This document shows, piece after piece, positions 16,104 through 48,030 of a stretch of 64,000 bases of DNA. The position numbers were made by a program, and so were the translations under genes. How positions within the stretch are numbered: position 1 is the first letter of the stretch; the number at the start of each line of letters is the position of its first letter. This DNA is from Cacajao melanocephalus (Eukaryota; Chordata; Mammalia; Primates; Pitheciidae), in NCBI GenBank assembly GCA_963573385.1, contig CAUYLG010075606.1, forward strand, positions 105,970 through 169,969. The letters are read 5' to 3'. The notes below the pieces were generated by a model. The model made no database searches and was not told the DNA's origin. It saw nothing but the letters and a program-made list of their open reading frames with translations.

Positions 16104-16173
16104 AGTTGGCCCTCTGCGTCCATGGGTTCCAATCTCTGGATTCAACCAGCTGCACACTGAAAACGTTTGGGGA
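16104..16173 (+). mobile_element. Tigger-type DNA transposon fragment
   Basis: CAGTTGGCCCTCTGCGTCC is a Tigger-type terminus; the element is cut off by the adjacent Alu. Confidence 0.6.
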
Positions 16174-16645
<472 letters not shown>

Positions 16646-16820
16646 ACCAGTTCTCAACGTGAGCATCTGTCAGAATCACCAGGAGGGCTTATGGAAGCAG
16701 ACTGTGGGCCCCACCTCTAGAGTTCAGCTGGTCGGGGGTGGGGCTTAGGAATATGCATTTCTTACCAATCCCCAAGTGATGCTAATGTGGAGGTCCAGGG
16801 ATCAGAGCATGGGGTATTTG
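16646..16820 (+). mobile_element. MER20-like hAT element
   Basis: CAGTTCTCAACGTGAGCATC start, GTCGGGGGTGGGGCTTAGG middle and CAAGTGATGCTAATGTGG end fit a MER20-type element; not enough to be sure of the subfamily. Confidence 0.55.
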
Positions 16821-16879
16821 TTCTTCCTGCACCAAGTCCTCTACATTCAACATTGACAACATGCAATCATAGATCATCA

Positions 16880-17170
16880 TTGCCTGATCATCTGCCACTC
16901 CACTGGGCTTGATGGTTCTGTCCACCTCTACGTCCCAGTGCTTAGTAAGCACTCAACAGAATATTTGTTGACTGAATTCCTCAAACAAGGGTTCTACTCT
17001 GGGCCTTGCCATTCCACCATGTATTCTATCTCCTGCCTTCCCAGAGCTCTGAGTCTTTGCACGTGCTGACCCATCCACCCAGCATTCGCCTTCCTGTGTC
17101 TACCTCGCAAATTCCTACAACGCTCTCCTTCCAGAATATCCTTCCCGACTTCCTCTGCACCCACCCGGGG
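16880..17170 (+). repeat. L2 LINE fragments
   Basis: AGTGCTTAGTAAGCACTCAA and, further on, TCTTTGCACGTGCTGACCC are L2-like; probably two pieces. Confidence 0.55.
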
Positions 17171-18099
17171 TTAGGAATGCTCCTGGAGGTGTAGGGAGTT
17201 CTGTATCCACCTGTGGCACAGTGACTTGTCCACATGTTGCTCTTCTTTTCTTTACCAAAGATCACAGATGGGCAGCCCCCAGGTTGAACCGCACTTGCCA
17301 TAACACCAGGAATGAATCCCAAGGAAAGAACGTTTCAGACAACTTGCATTGTTTTACTCCAGATTCACAGCCGAAACTGTCAGTCATTCATAGAGTGTGT
17401 GTGTGCCTTCCCCGACACAAGGCTGGCGGCCCCCCTGAGATGCAGAGTGGTGGAGAGGTGGAATGTTCCAGGTGTCTGGAGGGAATGTGGAGCCTTCGCA
17501 CAGGCACCTTTACTGAGGGGCTGCTCTTCCCGGCAGCATCAGCCATCAGAAATCCCAGGGGCCCCGAGAGAGTGAGGACAGGGAGTACATTCGGCCCACC
17601 AATGACAGCGATGATAAACCAAATCTGTCCAGATAAGCTTCGTCTCTCTCATGCACCCCACAATCACTGGTGAACCTGCTAACTCACAGGTTTCTCTGCT
17701 TCCATCCCCACAACCACCCCACGAGGTGGGTTCTCCTAGGCCCATCCTGAGAGGCTGAGGGATGAGTTAAGTTTCCCAGGCCAGAAAGACGGCAGGGATT
17801 TAGGTCTCTCACTCTCCAACCACGTGCAAGAGGCACCCCGAACCCGGTAAACAGTCGCGTGGAGAGAGCCTCCCTGGGTGACGGGCGACGTGGTGAGGGA
17901 TGCATCCTCCTTTGGCAAGACAGTAAATGGACTAAGAGGAAAGGACCACGTTAGGTTCCCGAGTCTCACCGCTCAGCCCCATCAAAGTGTATCCGTCCTC
18001 CCTCTATTCACAAACATCACTTGAAACACCTTCATATTTTAGATTTTAACGCTCATAACATCTTCGGGCTTTTAAAATGAGATTTCCCTGAGGGATGCG
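17171..18099. other. Upstream flank of the IFT27 promoter
   Basis: 17690-17830 is MIR-like (+). The rest has no nameable repeat. A 150-codon open frame (17221-17673) lacks any recognisable feature. Confidence 0.4.
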
Positions 18100-18464
18100 G
18101 GGCAGGAACTGAACTTCTCGACGCACTATAATAGCTGCGCTGTGCAGAACCCGGGAACCGGGGACGTCACTAGAACCGCGGCGAACTCAAATGAAGTCAG
18201 GACGGCCTCAGCAGCGGCGGCCTGGCCCACTGCGCCGGCGTCGTCCCAGACCGCCTAGAGCCCGACCTGCTAGAGTTCGCCCCTGGTAGGCGAACCCACT
18301 TCCAGAAGGACAGCGGGGGTGGCGAATCCCCATTCCTCCCGAAGATGGGTCAAGCCAGCCTCAGACCAGTCAGAAAGCTGCTCTTACCGCTTCTGTCGGC
18401 CTGACGTGAAGGCTTCTTCACCTCGGGACTCAATGGCGCCGCAGGGGCGGGATATAAAGCTGAC

Positions 18465-18472
18465 TGACGTCA
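18465..18472. promoter_or_regulatory. Palindromic CRE (TGACGTCA)
   Basis: A perfect CREB/ATF site in the CpG island, just downstream of a TATA-like TATAAA (18453-18458) and a GC box (18444-18450). The compact arrangement resembles a core promoter and could serve either strand. Confidence 0.6.
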
Positions 18473-18567
18473 CTTACAACCACTTGTCCAGCAGAATGAA
18501 CTTGAAGAACAAATAACTCTACGAATTCTGTCTCAAGAAAAGGCTATTGTCCCCGCCCCCTACTCCC

Positions 18568-18617
18568 ATTGGGCCTTTGCGAGCCCTCGAGGGTGGGAGC
18601 TTTTGGCGGCAACCAAT
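18568..18617. promoter_or_regulatory. Two CCAAT boxes and an X-box half-site
   Basis: A reverse CCAAT (ATTGG, 18568-18572) and a forward CCAAT (18613-18617) lie 45 bp apart. The second shares its first base with GGCAAC (18608-18613), a perfect RFX right half-site. Another half-site, GTTGCC, lies at 18660-18665. RFX factors with NF-Y are known regulators of ciliary genes. Confidence 0.5.
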
Positions 18618-19041
18618 CGAGGGTCAGCGAGGAGGGGGAGGCGGGGCAGGTGGGTTACGGTTGCCCGGAGTGTGCGTTTGGCGCGGTACTTGGGGCGGGA
18701 GGAGATCCTTCCCGGGCCCTGCTGGGGAGGGCTGGGCTGAGGAGCTGGGCCGGGAGCACAGGCCGTGTCCGCTCGCTTGCATCTTTTCAGACTGCCGTAT
18801 CGGGCCTCGAGCCGGACCCACCTGGAGCCCCCCTACCCACCCGCTCCCAGCGCCCAATATCCGCCCACAGCCCAGGAGGGCTGGGCCGGGTCATCCCCAG
18901 CCCCGCCGCGGCCACCGGCCCTTGAGATCAGCCCTCCCCACCTCCCCGTTCCAGGCCGGCCCAGGGCCGGAAGCCCACCCACCCGCGCCTCTAGCAGCCG
19001 CTCTTGTCCTCTGGGTACGGCTTACGGGAGTGTTGGTTACC

Positions 19042-36940
<17,899 letters not shown>

Positions 36941-37017
36941 AGGCTAGAGCAGATCGTGCCATGCGACCAGAGAAGATAGAATTACCTCTGCACTTTTAAT
37001 ATATAATGACACCTTTA

Positions 37018-37023
37018 AATAAA
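37018..37023 (+). terminator. IFT27: IFT27 poly(A) signal AATAAA
   Basis: A canonical AATAAA lies 78 nt after the IFT27 stop codon. Cleavage would be expected about 15-25 nt further on, giving a 3' UTR of roughly 100 nt. Confidence 0.85.
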
Positions 37024-37044
37024 ATTAGAGAAAACGTAGAAGCA

Positions 37045-37599
37045 GCAGCTCCTTCCTCCCTTGGCCAGGGTGGCCCTAGCTCCACTGTGCACTTTGGCCG
37101 CGGTGTCACTGCCAGTTCCAGAGCAGCTGGGAGCCCCACTCAGAACCCTGGCCCTCCCTTCTGTGAGGCTGGTGCTTCAGGCCATCACCTTGCCCGAAGG
37201 GGCGGTCCTGCCCGCTCTGCGCAGCAGGTCACACTGGCTCCCTAAAGGGCCTCTGCTGCAAAAGCAGAGCCCGCAGAGGGTTTTGAAAGAGTCTGGCCCA
37301 GCATTTGCGTACAGTTTCCCACAGCTGTCCCGAGGCTGAGAGAGGGCTGCCGGCGCCCTCCTCATTCTGAGTCTGTTTTGCCACCAGCTCCTGGCTAGCC
37401 AGACGCCAGACCTCCCTGGAGGTGGCTCCTGTCACCGGGAGAACAGTGCCCTCTGCCGGCCTCCCTTGGTGCCTGTCTCTTAGTGGAGGCCTGGCCTATC
37501 CAGCTGCCAGGAAGCCTGAGCGCAGGGGCCCAGGGCTCCCGCCTTCCTGGGGAAGCTGGGCGCCCAGCGTCGTCGTTTGTACTGAGCTCAACTGTTCTC
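37045..37599. other. Downstream flank of IFT27
   Basis: GC-rich unique sequence; no repeat or gene recognised. Confidence 0.45.
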
Positions 37600-37800
37600 C
37601 ATCCTGTCTCTGCTGCCAGATTAATCTTCTAAAACACCACTTTCATCGTCTCACTCCCCTGATTGAAGACCCACAAGGTGCCTCATCGCCTTTTACATCA
37701 GGCTGCCGGCCAAGGTCTAGCATCCCAGGCCTTCCCTGACTGTCACCCTCCCCCTGGGGTCTCAGCTTCTTTCAGTCCCCATGCCCCAGAGGACTCCATC
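37600..37800 (+). repeat. L2 LINE fragment
   Basis: GCCAGATTAATCTTCTAAAA and CGTCTCACTCCCCTGATTG match the L2 3' portion. Confidence 0.75.
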
Positions 37801-37919
37801 ACTCCCCCTCCAGAGGAGGGAGGGACATTGTGCAGAGAGCACCGCCTCGGGGTGAACCGACCTGGGCCTGTCCCAATGATAATGGCAATAATGGAAATTG
37901 CCCTGGTTCCTGTTTACGA

Positions 37920-38090
37920 CCTGACATGTCTCTGCATGAACTAAGCACATGTTATATATATTTGCTAATTTAGTCCTTACAGTACAGTCTTACCATCCCC
38001 CTTTTACAAATGAGGAGCTGGAGTCAGAGAACTAAGACACGTAGCCAAGGGGTGGCCGAGCCAGGATCATGGATGCCAGAGCCTAACTCC
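37920..38090 (+). repeat. MIR SINE
   Basis: CTTTTACAAATGAGGAGCTG and the CCAGGATCATGGATGCC end. Confidence 0.7.
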
Positions 38091-39354
38091 CGGCCACCAG
38101 CCTCTTCTACCTCCTCCCGAGCTTGGCTGGGAGCGGGTGGGGGTTAGGCTGCCTCTCAGGTCACTGTGAAAAGTGAAGTAAGGGGCGTGCAGGGCACCCG
38201 GGCACATGGTGTCAGCCAGGGTCAGGCTCTCCCGCCCCCCCTTCTCTTGTTACTCAACATGAAGCCACTGTAGTGACCACGTCACACCCTCAGCGAATAG
38301 TCACCGAGGGCTTACCCTGTGCCGGGCGTTTTCCTAGGCACTAGCAATGCCAGGCTGCTGGTTTTGTGTCACATCTTCCAGAAGGGAAGGCTCCCCATAA
38401 CCAAAGGGCCACAGCGGGGGCATTTCCGGTGCCCCACAGTTGGTTACCGCCTCCTAAAGAGATCATGGAAGCTTAGAGCCAGGCCCCTTCCCCATGGCCT
38501 AGAAGAGGTGGAAGAATTGGTCCTGCTGCTGTGAATGCCCATTCCCCCTGCTCCCCGCCCCTCCCTTTCTGTGTAAGACTGGAATGGTCAAGAGAGAGGG
38601 AGTGAGGGTGGCCACGGTGTTGGTGAGTGGGTGCCCCTCCCAGCACCCCCTTCCCCCACCAAGGGAAGGAGGCCCAAGAGGATCCCCCCGAGACAGGATG
38701 CTGCCAGGAAGAGGAGGCTGGCACCGTACCCCCAGCCGGATGTGGTGAGGGCACCCTTGGGAAGCTCAGCACACATCCCGGAGCTGTGCTTGGTCTTCTC
38801 TGGTGGGGCATTCCATGGGGAGAGGCTTGGGGAGAAGCACCAGGAAAAGCAAGGACCCGGTCTGGAAGGGCAGCACTGGTGTCTCACGGAGGGATCCTAC
38901 AAGGACCCACACGGAGGGGAGTCCTGTGGCCAGACAGGTACTGAAAAGGGAGCTGCTTCCCACCTGGAAAAGGGCAGGGGCCTCTTCCACAGGCAGGGCT
39001 GGAGGGGAATATGGCTGCCCCTTCCTGAGGCGATCCCAGCAACAGATGAGGCTCAGCCCCAAAACGATCAGGCACCCCCCACCACGGGATAACAGCAGAT
39101 GGAACTGGACCCAGACGAGGCCTGTGGAGAAGACATGCAGCTCCTCCCTGGCCCCCCTTTTTTTTTCTCCAGAGAAAGGAATAAAAAGTCTTGCTCACCT
39201 CCCCACTATTCGGGAAAAGAGATTTGAACAAAGACTGGGAGTTTTGAGCTGGCCTGGTCTGTCTTTCAGTGACTAGGGTAGTCTGAAACGTGTTGGGATC
39301 AGCCTGTTAAGACCCAGCAGGAAAGGGCCTCCGCAGAGCTTGATGGAATAAAGT
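38091..39354. other. Intergenic unique sequence
   Basis: GC-rich, with open frames of about 150 codons on the + strand (38631-39276) in overlapping frames, none recognisable. A small LINE-like patch lies near 38300. Confidence 0.4.
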
Positions 39355-40490
<1,136 letters not shown>

Positions 40491-41559
40491 AGGCATGGTT
40501 GGCTCACCAGTACCCCCTCAAAGGTGGAGCTTGACCACTTTCTTTTCCTGGTGCCCAGCACTGGGCCTCAGTAAAGTCCAGTGAGCCTGGGAGATGTGGG
40601 TGGACACCAGATGCAGACCCTGCCCTAGAATCACCTGCAATCCATGGAGGAGAAAGAGGAGCCGACACTTGATTTCTAAACTCCAGTGGAACCCCAAAAG
40701 GGTTGATCTTTCAAATCCTGAGGGAGGGTAGAGGAACCGCCCCTCCATCTCCTTTGGGATCTCAGAGAAAGGGTCTATTTGTTGTCCTCCACGACTCCTG
40801 CCTTCTGTAGGAGCGGTTTGGCCCAGGACCCGGCCTCTTGTCCTCTTCCATGGCTCTGGGCTGCCATTCCGCAGCATCTTTGGCTGACTCTGGACATCAC
40901 CTGATTCAACCACAGAGGGTGGGGAAGCCCAGGTGACTGGGAGGGTGGACACGTGGTGGGGTCAGTCGCGTTTGGGGTGGGCGCTCAGAAACAGTGGCCC
41001 GGTTCCAAAGCACTGTCTGCATGACACGCAGGCCCATCCTGCTGCATCCATGCAGATGAGAATGGGGTAGCAGGGGCCCGCCAGGCGGGTTTCCCTGAAT
41101 GCTGTTTCTGCTGACAGGAGCCCTGTAGTTTTCCATATCTGGGAAAACTGCATTGGTTACACCGTCTTCTGGAAGGAGAGTTGGGGGCAGGAGGCAACCT
41201 GCTTCAGTGTCTATAAATAAGATGCATTCATTTGGGTGCTAAAACGTTGTGTTTTCTAAAATGGAATACTAAAAACTCTCTGGCCCAAACTGGAGTGGCA
41301 AGAAGCACAGATTCAATTGATCCCCAGACGAGAACTGAACATTACACTAAGCCGCCTCTACTGGACAATTTGTGCCCATCCTGGAAATGTGGAAGGAAGC
41401 CTTTGGTTTTGCACCTGTGCTCCCCATTCCAGCATTCATCTCTGTGCAGGGTCCTGCCCTGCACTGGAGATCAGCGAGGACTGAGGAGGTGCGCTAGAGG
41501 AGCTCCAGGTCTGCTGCCTAGGGATGGTTTCCAGGGACCTTGCAGGGAAATACCTGATG
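40491..41559. other. Intergenic, unassigned
   Basis: No gene or clear repeat; open frames below 145 codons on both strands without features. Confidence 0.4.
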
Positions 41560-41950
41560 TTAGCCAGGGAAGAGAACTCCAGACAAAGGGAAGCATATGC
41601 AAAGGCCCTCGGGCATGAAGCTGGGGGCCCTCTTGGGGAACTGTGTGCATTGTAGGGTTTGGGGAGAGACAGGTGCCCAGCAGGTAAGGTCAGAGACAAG
41701 GATGAAACAAGAACATGAAGCTTTTTGTACCCAGAGCAGAGGAGTTGGACTTTTTCCAGAAGGGAGGGGAGAGGCATTCCAGGGTTTTATCAGAAGTGAC
41801 TCGCCTGGGTTTTTGCTTCGGAAAGATCAGCCTGGAGGAATTCGAGGATGGAACGGGATAGGAGGTGCCCGGCGGTAAGGAGACCCAGAGGTGATGGAGA
41901 CCAGGGATAAGGTAGGACAAGTCTTCACCACCTCCAGCGTTAGTCAAAAT
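41560..41950 (+). repeat. Ancient LINE-like sequence
   Basis: GCAAAGGCCCTCGGGCATGA and the purine-rich text after it. Confidence 0.4.
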
Positions 41951-42049
41951 TGGGGAAATGTATTTTCAGCCCCTTAGAGTTGGCCTCGTTTCACACACCT
42001 ATCCTTTTTGTTCAGAACACCAATTGATTTTTAAAGTGTGTTATCCTTT

Positions 42050-42200
42050 GTTTACTTTAGAGACAGAGAAAACACTGAGAGAGTGACTTCTCCGGGTTGC
42101 AAATTGTCAGTGATGGAGCCAGGATTAAGAACTCGGGCTGGCCAGCCCTCTGTGGATCGTATGATGTTTATGTATACCATACCCGTTCACTCTTCAGCGC
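42050..42200 (+). repeat. MIR fragment
   Basis: GTGATGGAGCCAGGATTAAG followed by a MIR-like end. Confidence 0.55.
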
Positions 42201-42351
42201 TGCCAGTAAACAGAGCTGATGGATATGAGGAGGATGGTAGTGAAGAGCTTGTTTCCATCCTAAAAAGGCAAGAAGACTAGGAAGGCTCATTAGGAGAAAA
42301 TATTGAACGGGCAGCTTTGGAGTTTCACCTGTGATCTGAGGGGAAAAGTAC

Positions 42352-42629
42352 ATTTTTTTTTTCTGAGAGGGAGTCTTGCTCTGTTGCCCAGGCTAGAGTG
42401 CAGTGGTACAATCTCAGCCTGCTGGGTTCAAGCGATTCTCCTGCCTCAGTCTCCCAAGTAACTGGGATTACAGGCGCCTGCCACCTCACCCAGGTAATTT
42501 TCATATTCTTAGTAGAGACAGGGTTTCACCATCTTGCCCAGGCTGGTCTCAAACTCCTGTCTTCGTGATCCACCTGCCTCAGCCTCCCAAAGTGCTAGGA
42601 TTACAGGTGTGAGCCACGGCGCCTGGCCA
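42352..42629 (-). mobile_element. Alu, reverse, internal deletion
   Basis: About 18 bp are missing after ATCTCAGCC in the right arm; AAAAGTAC/AAAAGTGC duplications flank it. Confidence 0.9.
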
Positions 42630-42819
42630 AAAAGTGCAATTTCACTAAGCCATTATGTAACTGGTTCCGGAGGTGGCGGAGGCGGAGAGGGTGGGCAGAG
42701 AGGTGTGACCAGAGAACTGTATGGGGGTAAAAGACCAGGAGAGCAAAGACTGGGCCACCATCTAGAGGGCGGGGACTACATCTGATACCACCTGTAGACC
42801 CTCTGGATACAGTCAAGGT

Positions 42820-43050
42820 CTAGAGGTAAGAGCACTGGCTTCACATCAGAAGAGTAGAATTAGGATTGCAGCAGTGTGTCCTTGGACAAGGCACTGACCC
42901 TCTCTGATCCTCAGTTTTCTTCTTTATCAAATGGGAATAATACCAACAACCTTACCAATTGTTGTGGGTGGATTGAGATATAGAAAATCTCCTTTTAGAA
43001 GGCATGATATATAGTACATGTTCAGTGCATCATAAATCATTTCCAAATCA
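42820..43050 (-). repeat. MIR, reverse, nearly full length
   Basis: Contains GAGCACTGGCTTCACATCAG, CCTTGGACAAGGCACTGACC and CCTCAGTTTTCTTCTTTATC. Confidence 0.85.
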
Positions 43051-43362
43051 TCTGTAGTAAGTATGGCTTTTTTATGACAGGAAAATAATGGGTCCTTATT
43101 GCAAAAAAAAAAAAAAAAGTCGAAACTATTACTAAAAACATAAAGAAGAAAATAGAACATATTCAAATCCTACCACTCAGAGGTAACCAACCATCACATC
43201 CAGTGTGTGCGCCTTCTCCCTTTTCCCTCTGCATGTAAAAATACGTACATATTTTGAAACCAAAAAAAAATGTGATAATGCCATATATACTATCTGGAAC
43301 TCATTTCTTTTCATGTAACAATATCTGGTGGGTATTATTTCAGGTCAGAAAATATGATTTTA

Positions 43363-43609
43363 GGCCAGGTGCAGTGGCTTACACCTGTAATCCCAACACT
43401 TTGGGAGGCGGAGACAGGTGGATCACTTGAGGTCAGGAGTTCAAGACCAGCCTGGCCAACATGACGAAACCCCATCTCTACTAAAAATACAAAAATTAGC
43501 TGGGTGTGGCGGCAGGCACCTGTAGTCCCAGCTACTTGGGAGGCTGAGGCAGGAGAATCTCTTGAACCCAGGAGGGGGAGGTTGCAGAGCAAGACTCTGT
43601 CTCAAAACA
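43363..43609 (+). mobile_element. Alu with internal deletion
   Basis: Roughly 40 bp of the right arm between GAGGTTGCAG and AGCAAGACTC are missing; the tail runs into a TG/GA microsatellite. Confidence 0.9.
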
Positions 43610-43610
43610 T

Positions 43611-43666
<56 letters not shown>
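43610..43666 (+). repeat. (TG)n(GA)n compound microsatellite
   Basis: TG run of about 35 bp followed by (GA)11, grown from an Alu tail. Confidence 0.92.
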
Positions 43667-43667
<1 letters not shown>

Positions 43668-44275
43668 TTTACATGGTCATTTTATTATTTTTTTTTAATC
43701 ATGAGAATTTTAAAACCTACACAGAAACAGAACAGTGTGATGAACGCTCATTTACCTGACAGCCAGTTTCAGAACTTCCAAGGTCCTGTGGCACTTGCCC
43801 GTTCCCCTCCATGATGGTGGTGGTTACAATCGTTTAAACCAAATACCAGCCCTCCAGTCACTGCCTCTAAACCAACCACAAGGCCATCATCATGCTACAT
43901 AAAATTAATAGTAATTCTTTAGGAGCATCTACTGCTCAGTCCACATTCAAATTTCCCTGATTGACCCCCAAAGGTTCTTTTGCAGTTAGTTTATTACAGG
44001 ACCACATGTAATGATTTCCTGTTGAAGGACACCGGGTTTCCAGGTAGTTACTCAGGAAAACTGCCAAGGACAGTGTCCCCTTGCACGTATCTGTGGACCC
44101 CTGTCCAATTATTTCTCCAGGACACACATTTCTAGAAAGGGACTTTCGAAGTCAAAGTCAACGTACTTTTTTTAAAAAAAAAAAAAAAAAAGCTTTTAAT
44201 AGCATTTGACAAATTGCCCTTCAGATAAATTGTACCAGTTTACACTCCCACCAGTGGGGACTGGCACCCTGGGCA

Positions 44276-44819
44276 GCTCTGGGTCATTAATGAAAGGAAA
44301 TTAGAGAGAGAGAAGGCAAATGGAGAGAAGAAGAAAGAAGGAAGAGAGAGCTGGAGTGAGAGGGGGCAGAGCTCTGGGTGCCCCCGGGTGCCAGCCTGCC
44401 TGAGCCTGAGAGGAGCTCAGAGAACCAAGAGTATCAGCCAACCAGCAGCTGCACCAGATTAAGTCCTAAAGCAACGACCGAGAACAAAGCTGAAGCAAAG
44501 ACTCTTCGATCCATTCTAATTAGGAGCTGCGTTTCCAGAGAAATCAGGAGCAGGCTGCCACGGCTGAAGGCAAAAAAGGAAGAAAAAAAAAATGCTGCAA
44601 CCCAGCTGTGCTCGAAGCTTGTCTGTTTCCCTAAAATCCCAAGAAACAGCTGGTCCACTGGCTCACAGTCCAGGGGACCCTGTCATTCTGAGGGTTGTAG
44701 GATTCCACTAAGAGCAAGGATCTCGACCACCAAAGGCCAGGGTGCTTACTGGGACCTCACTAAGGGCAGAGAGAGGACGAGAATGTGAGCACTGGCCTTG
44801 CTGCAGGGCTGATGCTGCC
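44276..44819. other. GA-rich tract and unique sequence
   Basis: 44303-44365 is GA-rich low complexity. 44370-44790 is unique; a 136-codon frame (44378-44788) has no recognisable similarity. Confidence 0.4.
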
Positions 44820-45238
44820 TTTTTTTTTTTCCTTCGCTATAGCTTAAAAGCTAAAATTTATTTCAGGTTTGAGAAAAGTAAATAAAATTAAGATACATTT
44901 GAAGCATGGAACTACACACAAAAATGGAGAACAGGCTGGTTCTGCCCCTGTAACCTGTGCGAAGTGGAGGTGCACTCTTGAGTGGACACCATGATGCACT
45001 GCTTACCTTCAATGTCCCCTCCCCGGTTTGCCCTAGTGTATTTACATGTTGATTACAATTACCCGAAAGAGAACTAGTCCATGGATTAAAATGACCTAAT
45101 TTTTAATTGACCAAGCCGTTCCAACAGTAAGCATCAAAAACCTTGAGATAAGGACCGCGCTGAGTTCCTAGTACTGAGTCCAGAAATCCCCTAGTCACCA
45201 TATCATTTATCAGTTGGCATTTAAATTAAGAGCAGTCA
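44820..45238 (-). pseudogene. Possible retrocopy of an mRNA 3' end
   Basis: On the minus strand an AATAAA (complement of 44857-44862) is followed 26 nt later by an A11 run (complement of 44820-44830), as in a processed mRNA. The ~380 nt before it is AT-rich like a 3' UTR. I see no coding part and cannot name a parent gene; no target duplication was found. Confidence 0.35.
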
Positions 45239-46603
<1,365 letters not shown>

Positions 46604-46740
46604 ACTTTTTTTTTTTTTTTTTTTTTTAAGAGACCAGATCTCGGTATGTTGCCCAGGTTGGTCTTGAACTCCTGACCTCAAGCAATCATCCTGCCTCAGC
46701 CTCCCGAGTAGCTGAGATCACAGGTGCATGCCACTGCTCA
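46604..46740 (-). mobile_element. Alu-type monomer, reverse
   Basis: Single arm with its own T22 tail (46607-46628) and the left-arm text GTTGCCCAGGTTGGTCTTG, directly after a dimeric Alu. Confidence 0.75.
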
Positions 46741-46794
46741 TGGGTTGACCATTGATTCTATGATAACAGCAGCCTATGGAATGCTGGAAGCAGC

Positions 46795-46955
46795 CAGGCA
46801 CACTTAGGGATTACCTCGGGTGAGTCTGCCTGAACCTCAGCTTGCCCATCTGTAAAATGGGATGGCTGTTCTTCCTTCGCTGGGTCAGTGTGAAGGTGAG
46901 ACGTGCCGTGGGAGCATGCCGGGCACACAGTGGGGGCCTGACCGGGGTGGCTGCC
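46795..46955 (-). repeat. MIR, reverse
   Basis: AACCTCAGCTTGCCCATCTG core. Confidence 0.65.
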
Positions 46956-47589
46956 CTGGCGGCATTTCAGCCTGGCCAGGCTGGCAGAGGGGGTGGATAC
47001 AACAGCCCTAGCCTGCAGCAGGAGCTCTCAGCAGAGCCCCCTTCTCTGTCCTCACCCTCTGGGGTTGCCACATATTCCACTCTCTTGCAGGATCTGGGAA
47101 TCCCAACTCCAGAGACAGTAGCAGACACCAGGATATGGGGGTGTTGCCTAGGGCTGAGCCTTGAGTTAAGATGGGGGGATCCCACTTCTCCCCCACACAA
47201 CATGGGCAGCCTTGGAGCCTCACGCAAGACAGGACTGGCACCAGTGCCCACCCACAGGCTGCAAAACCAGTGCAAAGACCCAAAGAAAAATGAGTGATGG
47301 AGGAAGAGAGAGCCACATGGGATGGAGGGGGGCCTCCAAGATCCCCGGCTGCCAGTGCCAGGTGGGGTGGAGAGATGCCTTCACCTACCCAAACCTCGAA
47401 TCACATGGATGGGAAGATGCAGGCTCACGCGGTCCCAGTGCACAAGCCTCACAGCTCACACACCGTGTCAGCTGCCCTTCCCTCTCTCCCTTCCTTGTGC
47501 AGGGCAGGGCTACTTTAGGGTTGAGGCAGGGAGGCTCAGAGAGGTGCAGAAACTTTCCCCAGCCACACAGCTGGCAGTGCGCCTCTCAT
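46956..47589. other. Intergenic, unassigned
   Basis: GC-rich unique sequence; chance open frames in several frames. Confidence 0.4.

Positions 47590-48030
<441 letters not shown>

Larger units (their letters stand above)
18100..19041 (+). promoter_or_regulatory. IFT27: CpG-island promoter and 5' leader of IFT27
   Basis: CpG dinucleotides are dense here, in sharp contrast to the flanks, and no interspersed repeat is visible. The stretch contains a CRE, GC boxes, CCAAT boxes in both directions and RFX-type half-sites. No ATG occurs in any frame between 18541 and 19041, so the leader has no upstream ORF with an AUG start. The exact start site(s) cannot be called; the CpG-island type suggests dispersed, possibly bidirectional, initiation. 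Confidence 0.88.
43090..44275 (-). repeat. Ancient LINE-like region split by an Alu
   Basis: 43098-43350 and 43670-44270 resemble the 3' non-coding part of old L1M-type elements (ATTTCCCTGATTGACCCCC; TGTACCAGTTTACACTCCC). Orientation and family are uncertain. Confidence 0.45.
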
